NCBI GenBank assembly: GCA_031284645.1
Contig: JAITXS010000163.1
Coordinates: 1 to 6,083, forward strand
DNA: 6,083 bases
From: Spirochaetaceae bacterium
GTDB taxonomy: Bacteria > Spirochaetota > Spirochaetia > Treponematales > Breznakiellaceae
Reading direction: 5' to 3'
Both the position numbers and the translations under genes were made by a program. The notes beneath the pieces were generated by a model. That model saw only the letters and a list, made by a program, of their open reading frames with translations. It was not told the origin of the DNA and did no database searches. Position 1 is the stretch's first letter. Every line of letters begins with the position of its first letter. This document shows positions 1-4,699 of this stretch, one piece after another.

Positions 1-320
1 GACTCAAAATCATCCACACCACTGAGCCGATAGGCGTCAATATGATAAAGAGGAAAACAGGCATCTCTCCTGTGTGCTTCATATTCATTGATTATCGTGT
101 AGCTTGGGCTTTTTACCGGATCCTCTATGCCGAAAGCACGGACAACACCCCTGATAAATACCGTTTTTCCGGCGCCAAGCGGAGCGTTTAACGCGACAAC
201 ATCACCTTGTTGTAAGCTTTCCCCTAGAACAGCACCTAAAGCTTCTGTTTCTTCGGGGGAAAGGCTTATAAAGATTTTTTGTTCAGAGAGGGAGTTTTCC
301 TTCTTCGTCGAGTCTTCCAA
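1..320 (-). CDS. tsaE: TsaE, ATPase of tRNA t6A37 synthesis (partial, C-terminus beyond left edge)
   Basis: TsaE is the P-loop ATPase that works with TsaB and TsaD in the cytoplasm to place threonylcarbamoyl on A37 of ANN-decoding tRNAs. The visible 106 codons contain the family blocks in order. These are a GDVVAL strand (39-44), the P-loop APLGAGKT (46-53) followed by FIRG, the switch-like block SPSYTIINEY (71-80), and LYHIDAYRL (91-99). The first P-loop glycine is Ala46, which the general P-loop pattern allows. The last 40-50 residues lie outside the window. No ATG exists in this frame: a TAA lies four codons upstream, and TTG at 320-318 is the only reasonable start. An AGGGA sits about 14 bases upstream of it, which is a long spacing. 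The gene overlaps the end of the upstream 87-residue ORF by 38 bases, which suggests translational coupling. Identity is very likely; the exact start is not certain. Confidence 0.9.
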   Translation of the reverse strand, partial: MEDSTKKENSLSEQKIFISLSPEETEALGAVLGESLQQGDVVALNAPLGAGKTVFIRGVVRAFGIEDPVKSPSYTIINEYEAHRRDACFPLYHIDAYRLSGVDDFE

Positions 321-546
321 TTTTTGCTTTTAATTCCCTGATAAGCGGTATAAGCGGATAGTCAATTTTATCCGATATCGTAACCGACAATTCTTTTGTT
401 CCCCACGGAGATGTCTCAATTGTCCAATTAATACAGAGTTTCTGTTCTTTTCCGGCGACTTCAATAGCCGCAATTCCGGAATAAACTCGGCGATAATAGA
501 TCGGAACATCTTTACGCTCAATATTTTTTATATCTGTTACCGTCAT
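283..546 (-). CDS. Unrecognised 87-residue protein between hisH and tsaE
   Basis: I do not recognise this family. The 87 residues have no signal peptide or membrane helix. The composition suggests a small soluble fold: alternating hydrophobic stretches (YSGIAAIEVAG, KLCINWTIE, KELSVTISD) look like beta strands, and the end (PLIPLIRELKAKIGRLDEEGKLP) looks like an amphipathic helix. The gene begins 46 bases after the hisH stop and ends inside the start of tsaE, so the three genes look co-transcribed. The start ATG (546-544) has no clear Shine-Dalgarno; the preceding bases are AT-rich. Support for it being real comes from its tight position in the operon, the overlap with tsaE and the protein-like composition. 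A competing frame over the same bases has lower-quality composition. Function is unknown, and a link to tRNA modification would rest on position alone. Confidence 0.72.
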   Translation of the reverse strand: MTVTDIKNIERKDVPIYYRRVYSGIAAIEVAGKEQKLCINWTIETSPWGTKELSVTISDKIDYPLIPLIRELKAKIGRLDEEGKLPL

Positions 547-592
547 TTGAGTTAATAAACCTATAATAATACCTATAAGATCGGCATTTTTT

Positions 593-1222
593 TCAATAGC
601 TTAACCAATTTTCAATCACGCGGATACCCGCGCTTCCTGATTTTTCAGGATGAAACTGAAGTGCCGCAAGAGCACCCATTTCCAGACCTGAACAAAAGTT
701 AAGATAATAGTCCGCGCTTGCCGTTTGGAATATCCTGTCTTTCGGCGCGGCATAATAAGAATGGATATAGTAAAAAAACATATCCTGCTCTAGTCCCCGA
801 AAAAGGCGTGAGTCTTGGCGCGTCTGTGTTTTATTCCACCCTATATGGGGTACTTTCCGCCCGGGAAAACGCTTAACCGATCCGGAAATAACAGAAAGCC
901 CTTTTATCGTTTTCCCATCGACAGGCGGTGCCTCCTCGGATGATTCAAACAGGAGCTGTAAACCGATGCAGATTCCGAGAAAGGGTTTATCGGCGGCAAT
1001 CCACTCGCAGATAGCCTGTGCATAGCCTGTTTGAGTCAGCGACTCCATTGTACGGGCAAAATGCCCGTCCCCGGGAAAGATGATCCTTTCAAAACGAGCC
1101 TTCCGGCCTGAAGTACGAAGTTCCTCCGGACCACGAAGAAAACGCGGATTTTTGCCAAGCCGAAACAGAGCGTTCATCACGGAGCCCAAATTGCCCGCGC
1201 CATAATCAATAACACCTATCAT
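593..1222 (-). CDS. hisH: Imidazole glycerol phosphate synthase, glutamine amidotransferase subunit HisH
   Basis: HisH hydrolyses glutamine and channels ammonia to HisF, which converts PRFAR to imidazole glycerol phosphate and AICAR in histidine synthesis. The 209-residue length is typical. The N-terminus MIGVIDYGAGNLGSV is the family signature and fixes the start. Also visible are PGDGHF (50-55, often PGVGAF elsewhere), the nucleophile elbow LGICIGLQLLF with Cys85, PHIGWN (125-130), YYIHSYY (151-157) and the His191-Pro-Glu193 triad end (FHPEKSG). All catalytic residues are present. No other his gene is in the window, so its partner hisF must be elsewhere. The 198-base gap before it, separating it from gpi, holds only a weak promoter candidate and a small GTAACC/GGTTAT hairpin (1254-1274). 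The ribosome binding site is poor (GGAGC about 13 bases upstream). Confidence 0.95.
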   Translation of the reverse strand: MIGVIDYGAGNLGSVMNALFRLGKNPRFLRGPEELRTSGRKARFERIIFPGDGHFARTMESLTQTGYAQAICEWIAADKPFLGICIGLQLLFESSEEAPPVDGKTIKGLSVISGSVKRFPGRKVPHIGWNKTQTRQDSRLFRGLEQDMFFYYIHSYYAAPKDRIFQTASADYYLNFCSGLEMGALAALQFHPEKSGSAGIRVIENWLSY

Positions 1223-1300
1223 ATTTTCAGCAATGCTCCGGTAAGCGAAAAAGGTAACCGTATCGTGTGGTTATGGAATTAAGATGAAACAGAACGAGTA

Positions 1301-1328
1301 AAGATAATCTGTCAGCCGCACAACACAA
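1301..1328 (-). promoter_or_regulatory. Weak sigma-70-like promoter candidate for hisH unit
   Basis: On the minus strand, TTGTGT (1328-1323) and TATCTT (1306-1301) are separated by 16 bases and lie about 80 bases before the hisH start. Both boxes deviate from consensus, so this is only the best candidate seen in the gap between gpi and hisH. Read-through from gpi is an alternative, since no clear terminator follows gpi. Confidence 0.22.
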
Positions 1329-1420
1329 GACGCCCACCTTAGGCAACACGATCTTTGTATACGGGAACATGAAAATTTTATTAATACGTAACACCCGACT
1401 TCCTTTTTTTTGTTCCGGTC

Positions 1421-3007
1421 TTAGCTTGTTATTCCAAGGAGTTTTACATACTCGTTAAGTGCCGGATCATCTGAATCACCGGAAAGCACCTTTTTTGTCA
1501 GTATCTTGCCAAGCTGCACGCCTTCTTGATCAAAGCTGTTCAAATTCCAGATAAACCCCTGAAACATAACCTTGTTTTCAAAATGAGCGAGCAGCGCACC
1601 GAGTGCTTTTGGCGTAAGAGATTCCCCGTAAATCAGACTTGAAGGACGGCCCCCGTCAAACTCTTTGTTTGCATGGGGGTCTTTTTTGCCCCGGACAAAA
1701 GCAATAATCTGCGCGGCAAGATTCGCTTTAAGCTTGGTCTGGCTATTCGAGCCATCCAGCTCAACATCATCTTCTTTTTGGCTTTCTTTAAAACCGATAA
1801 ATTGAAGCGGCACAATATCTGTTCCCTGATGGAGCAACTGATAAAATGAATGCTGCCCGTTTGTCCCCGGCTCCCCAAAAATCACCGACCCGGTATGGTA
1901 ATCAACTTTTTTTCCTGCACGATTTACATGTTTACCGTTTGATTCCATATCAAGCTGTTGAAGATGAGCGGGGAAGCGCAAGAGGGCTTGACTGTACGGA
2001 AGGATGGCCGTTACCGGGTACTGCAAAAAGTTGCGCTCCCACACGCCAAGCAATGCGTCAAGAAGCGCCGCGTTATTTTGGATGTTCGGCTCAAAGGCTG
2101 CTTTGTCCGCTTCGTGCGCACCTTCAAGCAATTCTTTAAAGACATCGCCTCCAAAGGCCAGGGAAAGGATAACTCCGCCTACTGCCGAGGTCGACGAATA
2201 ACGCCCGCCGATATAATCATCTATATAAAACGAATCAAGATAATCAGGATTATGCGCCAGGGGGCTTGTTTCACTGGTAACAGCCACTATATGTTTTTCC
2301 GGCTTAAGTCCTGCTTTGGTAAGTTTATTCCGTACAAAAATTTCATTTGCCAGAGTCTCTTGCGTTGTGCCGCTTTTCGACACCAGAACAAACAAGCTTT
2401 CCTCAAGATTTACTGAAGAAGTCACCGCCGAAGCATCATCGGGATCAACATTTGATATGAATTTCGCGGCTAATTTCTGCCTGTTCTTTTTTTGCGCCCA
2501 GTTTTCAAGCGCGACATACAGAGCCCGGGGCCCTAAATCCGAGCCACCTATGCCGATTTGAATCGCTGTGGTAAATTTTTTACCCGTTGTTCCGGCGATA
2601 AGTCCGCTATGAACATCGTCTGCGAATTTTGAAAAACGAGACAACTCCTGTGCGTAGAAATCCCCTAAATTTTTCCCTTTTTCGACAACGCTCCCACCAA
2701 GTTGACCGCGCGTAAGATGATGTAATACCTTACGCTTTTCGCCGGTATTCATCACATCGCCTTCGACCAGGGCCTTATATTTTTCGATAAGTTCCTGCTC
2801 TTCGGCAAGCTCCTTTAAAACTGCTACAATGGCATTATCCGCTTTTTTTGCCGCCCAGTTGTAGTTAAGCCCGCCGCCAAGCGCTGTTGTGCATCCGCGT
2901 ACCCGGACAACGTCAAGCGCCTCAGTTAAACTGAATTTCTCGTATTGCTTTGCCAGCTTTTTCAATTTTTTGAAACTTTTTGTTTTATCAAAATTAGTGA
3001 ATTTCAT
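1421..3007 (-). CDS. gpi: Glucose-6-phosphate isomerase
   Basis: This cytoplasmic enzyme interconverts glucose-6-phosphate and fructose-6-phosphate in glycolysis and gluconeogenesis. It has two SIS-type sugar isomerase domains. Visible family blocks are IGIGGSDLGP (151-160), the phosphate-binding KSGTTQET (211-218), the signature DYIGGRYSSTSAVG (264-277, Arg269), QLDMESNGKHV (351-361, catalytic Glu355), GTNGQHSFYQ (381-390, His386), and the C-terminal signature GFIWNLNSFDQEGVQLGK (484-501, Lys501). All key residues are intact. I chose ATG at 3007, giving 528 residues, because GGAGGA lies four bases upstream and the protein then starts MKFTNFDK. The longer reading from 3049 would add 14 residues but overlaps the likely promoter. 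It is a single-gene unit as far as can be seen, divergent from the sigma factor gene. Its length fits spirochaete enzymes. Confidence 0.97.
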   Translation of the reverse strand: MKFTNFDKTKSFKKLKKLAKQYEKFSLTEALDVVRVRGCTTALGGGLNYNWAAKKADNAIVAVLKELAEEQELIEKYKALVEGDVMNTGEKRKVLHHLTRGQLGGSVVEKGKNLGDFYAQELSRFSKFADDVHSGLIAGTTGKKFTTAIQIGIGGSDLGPRALYVALENWAQKKNRQKLAAKFISNVDPDDASAVTSSVNLEESLFVLVSKSGTTQETLANEIFVRNKLTKAGLKPEKHIVAVTSETSPLAHNPDYLDSFYIDDYIGGRYSSTSAVGGVILSLAFGGDVFKELLEGAHEADKAAFEPNIQNNAALLDALLGVWERNFLQYPVTAILPYSQALLRFPAHLQQLDMESNGKHVNRAGKKVDYHTGSVIFGEPGTNGQHSFYQLLHQGTDIVPLQFIGFKESQKEDDVELDGSNSQTKLKANLAAQIIAFVRGKKDPHANKEFDGGRPSSLIYGESLTPKALGALLAHFENKVMFQGFIWNLNSFDQEGVQLGKILTKKVLSGDSDDPALNEYVKLLGITS

Positions 3008-3010
3008 ATT

Positions 3011-3016
3011 TCCTCC
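3011..3016 (-). promoter_or_regulatory. Ribosome binding site deciding the gpi start
   Basis: GGAGGA on the minus strand lies four bases before the ATG at 3007. No comparable site precedes the upstream in-frame ATG at 3049, so this site sets the gpi start. Confidence 0.8.
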
Positions 3017-3030
3017 GTGCGCTTGAAGAT

Positions 3031-3059
3031 ATGATAGCGCTGTGTTCAAAAAAATGCAA
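3031..3059 (-). promoter_or_regulatory. Sigma-70-type promoter of gpi
   Basis: On the minus strand, TTGCAT (3059-3054) and TATCAT (3036-3031) are separated by exactly 17 bases. Each matches the consensus at four or five of six positions. Transcription would begin near 3024, giving a leader of about 17 bases that just includes the GGAGGA site. Confidence 0.5.
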
Positions 3060-3128
3060 GGTACGATTCAGGATAAATTTCTTTGACAGCGGTAAAATAC
3101 CCGACGGGACGCCAGAAGGAGCCCTTTT

Positions 3129-3196
3129 AAAGTTATAGCAGCGTCAAATTGATACACTTAATTGACATAAAGTTACAGCCAGTGTCAAAATAACAC
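3129..3196 (+). repeat. Two direct repeats 40 bp apart, candidate activator (enhancer) sites
   Basis: AAAGTTATAGC (3129-3139) recurs as AAAGTTACAGC (3169-3179), and each is followed by GTCAAA (3143-3148 and 3184-3189). The second copy continues as GTGTCAAAATAACAC (3182-3196), with inverted ends GTGT/ACAC; the first has the similar GCGTCAAATTGATACAC. Between them lies AATTGAC (3159-3165), an inverted GTCAA motif. A further GTCAAAG lies on the minus strand at 3087-3081. The block sits about 155-225 bases upstream of the predicted start from the sigma-54 promoter, the usual distance for activator sites. It could equally be an operator affecting gpi, whose promoter lies about 70-100 bases on the other side. 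Confidence 0.5.
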
Positions 3197-3208
3197 GTTT
3201 TTTTATAA

Positions 3209-3221
3209 AATCAAAATATTT
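3209..3221 (+). promoter_or_regulatory. IHF/HU-like DNA-bending site candidate
   Basis: AATCAAAATATTT matches the IHF consensus WATCAANNNNTTR at all fixed positions except the last. It lies between the repeated candidate activator sites and the -24/-12 promoter, where a bend is commonly placed. The surroundings are very AT-rich, so a chance match is quite possible. Confidence 0.28.
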
Positions 3222-3231
3222 TTATTACCCC

Positions 3232-3261
3232 CCGTATTTATCTTGCCCGGAAAATATACGG
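3232..3261. repeat. Inverted repeat CCGTAT / ATACGG
   Basis: CCGTAT (3232-3237) and ATACGG (3256-3261) form a perfect 6-bp inverted repeat around 18 bases. It lies about 65-95 bases upstream of the -24 box, so it might be an additional regulator site. Nothing else supports that. Confidence 0.3.
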
Positions 3262-3325
3262 CAAACTCGTTGTAATACAATAAATTATATTATATCTCAA
3301 TGAATAACGACAGGGCACCGCCATC

Positions 3326-3342
3326 TTGGCATGAAATTTGCT
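3326..3342 (+). promoter_or_regulatory. Sigma-54 (-24/-12) promoter of the sigma factor gene
   Basis: TTGGCATGAAATTTGCT matches the sigma-54 consensus YTGGCACG-N4-TTGCW with a single deviation (T for C in CACG). The invariant GG (3328-3329) and GC (3340-3341) have the required ten bases between them. The predicted start is near 3353. A TATAAT at 3344-3349 overlaps it, but no acceptable -35 box lies 16-18 bases upstream, so sigma-70 use is less likely. The promoter points at the sigma factor gene 150 bases downstream, and no other gene intervenes. Confidence 0.7.
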
Positions 3343-3352
3343 GTATAATTAA

Positions 3353-3491
3353 TTGTCCAAATACTAAGTGAGCAGCGGGAAAAAAAGGACTGTAGCGTCA
3401 GACTTATCCGGCTTCAAATCAATTTTTAAAAATTCATATTTTAAAGATCATATAAGTTCATGTGTTTGTCGTGAACGAGGAGAAAATTATT
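3353..3491 (+). other. Long 5' leader of the sigma factor mRNA
   Basis: If transcription starts near 3353, the leader is about 139 nt. It contains a perfect 14-bp AT palindrome, AATTTTTAAAAATT (3421-3434), and ends in a good ribosome binding site. I see no stable hairpin covering the ribosome binding site and no known riboswitch. The length leaves room for post-transcriptional control, as known for rpoS-type genes, but this is inference. Confidence 0.4.
3477..3483 (+). promoter_or_regulatory. Ribosome binding site deciding the sigma factor start
   Basis: GAGGAGA lies eight bases before the ATG at 3492. The in-frame ATG at 3462 has no such site, and this GAGGAGA would fall inside its coding region, so 3492 is the likely start. 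Confidence 0.8.
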
Positions 3492-4385
3492 ATGAAACAA
3501 TCAAACAAACAAGGAAAAATACGGGAAAAGGAATTGGGAAAGCATGCCGGCGATAGCGGTGAGGATGTTCTTTCAATTTATATCAACGAAATTCGTAAAA
3601 TCCCGCTTTTAACACGGGAAGAGGAAGAGAAATACGCACAGCTTGCCGCAGCCGGAGATAAAAAAGCCTTTGATACATTGGTCAAATCGAATCTTCGTTT
3701 TGTTATTAATATTGCGAAACGCTACAAGGGGAACGGGCTGCCCTTGCCGGATCTTATCAGTGAAGGGAATATTGGCCTGATGAGCGCTGTTGAGCGCTAT
3801 GATGTGAGCAGGGGGTATCACTTTATTTCCTATGCCGTGTGGTGGATCAGACAGGCTATTTTAAAGGCTATTTGTGAAAAATCCAGAATGATACGTTTTC
3901 CGATGAACCGCGCCGGGGAGCTTGTCAAAATTAAGCGCGCGAGAAAGGAAATTCAGGATTCTTTATCCCGTGAAAATGAGATAAAAGAAGTGGCTCTGAT
4001 GCTTGATATGGACGAAACCCTTGTTTCAGACCTTATCAATATGAGCCGAGAGATGATTTCCCTTGACACGCCGGTTTTCAGGGGTAGTGACTCCTCTGTT
4101 TTAGGGGAGACAATTGAGGATGATTTGTTCCCAACGCCTTATGATTTTGCAGAGCAAAAGGCCATGCGGGCGGATATTGAGTCGGCGTTGAGCTCCCTGG
4201 ATAAAAGAGATGCTGCGGTGATTCGCTGTAGATACGGTTTGGAAACCGGTTCCAAGATGCTTTTGCGGGAGATCGGCGACCGCTTGCATTTGCAGAAAGA
4301 AAGAATTCGGCAAATCGAAAAGAAAGCGTTACAAAGCCTTCAAGATACGGAACACAGGCGTGTATTGCAAAGTTATGTTGCCTAG
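3492..4385 (+). CDS. RpoD/RpoS-family group-2 RNA polymerase sigma factor
   Basis: This is a sigma-70-family factor that directs core RNA polymerase to -10/-35 promoters. Its 297 residues run through region 1.2 (about 24-56, with IYINEIRKIPLLTREEE), regions 2.1-2.2 (NLRFVINIAKRY at 67-78, DLISEGNIGLMSAVERYD at 87-104), regions 2.3-2.4 (GYHFISYAVWWIRQAI, 108-123), region 3 (about 126-190) and region 4 (SLDKRDAAVIRCRYGL, then LREIGDRLHLQKERIRQIEKKAL at 258-280). There is no region 1.1 and no large insert between 1.2 and 2.1, so it is not a normal primary sigma factor; the size fits a group-2 (RpoS-like) factor. The start at 3492 follows a good GAGGAGA; starting at 3462 would add ten residues. 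A near-consensus sigma-54 promoter upstream suggests RpoN control. Orthology to Borrelia RpoS is not shown by the sequence, so I give no symbol. Confidence 0.93.
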   Translation: MKQSNKQGKIREKELGKHAGDSGEDVLSIYINEIRKIPLLTREEEEKYAQLAAAGDKKAFDTLVKSNLRFVINIAKRYKGNGLPLPDLISEGNIGLMSAVERYDVSRGYHFISYAVWWIRQAILKAICEKSRMIRFPMNRAGELVKIKRARKEIQDSLSRENEIKEVALMLDMDETLVSDLINMSREMISLDTPVFRGSDSSVLGETIEDDLFPTPYDFAEQKAMRADIESALSSLDKRDAAVIRCRYGLETGSKMLLREIGDRLHLQKERIRQIEKKALQSLQDTEHRRVLQSYVA

Positions 4386-4396
4386 CCGTCCTGAAT

Positions 4397-4424
4397 ACCG
4401 TTGCTGAACGTCCGCAACACGACA
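4397..4424 (+). repeat. Hairpin repeat, copy 1
   Basis: GTTGC (4400-4404) pairs with GCAAC (4414-4418) around the nine-base loop TGAACGTCC. The surrounding bases align with copy 2 at 4561-4594 after allowing a 2-base (CA) and a 3-base (GGC) gap. It begins 12 bases after the sigma factor stop codon. No T-run follows, so it is not an ordinary intrinsic terminator. Confidence 0.6.
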
Positions 4425-4425
4425 G

Positions 4426-4624
4426 GTGTACGGGCCGCATTCTTTCCGGAGATAGGGTATTGGAATTATCAGAAATTCACCCTCCTGCCCCGAAGCAGGG
4501 GAAAAGGAGTGCTGGGTACGGTACAGGATTTCTGGTAAAACCAAGACCCCATACCCTTCAAGCCGCATTGCTGAAAGTCCGCAATACGGCGACACTCCGC
4601 CAAGGCCCACCGTTTCCCGGACAC
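4426..4624 (+). ncRNA. Candidate structured RNA or structured intergenic element of about 200 nt
   Basis: Nested complementary segments read cleanly on the plus strand. The outer helix is GTGTACGGG (4426-4434) with CCCGGACAC (4616-4624), with one A.G mismatch. Inside it, AGGGTA (4454-4459) pairs with TACCCT (4552-4557), and TTGG (4460-4463) with CCAA (4541-4544). After a 2x2 AA/AA loop, a 13-bp helix joins TTATCAGAAATTC (4466-4478) to GGATTTCTGGTAA (4526-4538), using two G.U pairs. At the tip, ACCC/GGGT (4479-4482 with 4514-4517) encloses TCCTGC/GCAGGG (4483-4488 with 4495-4500). A separate hairpin (4562-4590) sits on the 3' side. None of the helices cross. Three of the four wobble-type positions are G.U only on the plus strand. 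I see no clear promoter or terminator, so it may be the 3' UTR of the sigma gene, a stand-alone RNA or a dispersed repeat. It matches no RNA class I can name. Confidence 0.45.
4561..4594 (+). repeat. Hairpin repeat, copy 2
   Basis: GCCGCATTGC (4562-4571) pairs with GCAATACGGC (4581-4590), nine of ten positions, around the loop TGAAAGTCC. The loop differs from copy 1 at one base. The inner stem reads ATTGC/GCAAT here and GTTGC/GCAAC in copy 1, so pairing is kept although the bases differ. Confidence 0.65.
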
Positions 4625-4699
4625 GCCGCAACGATCATGGTCAATGTCAAAAATACTTTTAACGGTTCAATTCCGGCGTTTTCAACTCAATTTGATGAA

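Noticed and set aside
3008..3049. 14-residue N-terminal extension of Gpi starting at 3049
   Set aside because: It lacks a ribosome binding site, spans the likely gpi promoter, and the GGAGGA-AAT-ATG at 3007 is a much better start.
3344..3349. Perfect TATAAT as the -10 box of a sigma-70 promoter for the sigma factor gene
   Set aside because: TTGGCA is only 12 bases away, and the hexamers at 16-18 bases (for example CCATCT) are poor; the overlapping -24/-12 match explains TTGGCA better. Secondary use cannot be excluded.
3368..3556. GTG-initiated 62-codon reading frame in the sigma factor leader, overlapping its start, possible leader peptide
   Set aside because: No ribosome binding site before the GTG, composition looks random, and its second half only shadows the sigma gene in another frame.
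4572..4580. GAAAGTCC in the second hairpin loop resembling the conserved 5' core of RNase P RNA
   Set aside because: The rest of the RNase P core, including the distal 3' ACAGAA-type block in correct order, is absent, and the motif lies in a small hairpin loop.
4397..4594. CRISPR array from the repeated hairpin motif
   Set aside because: Only two imperfect copies with about 136 bases between them and no spacer periodicity.
4329..4631. 100-codon minus-strand reading frame (and a 102-codon plus-strand one at 4460-4768) in the sigma/MFS gap
   Set aside because: Both run across the hairpin repeats and the ends of the flanking genes, lack good start sites, and resemble no protein family; the open frames are by-products of the repeat sequence.
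4661..4680. AACG...CGTT stem as a bidirectional intrinsic terminator between the convergent genes
   Set aside because: Only four or five pairs with mismatches and no uninterrupted T-run directly after the stem; too weak to list as a terminator.
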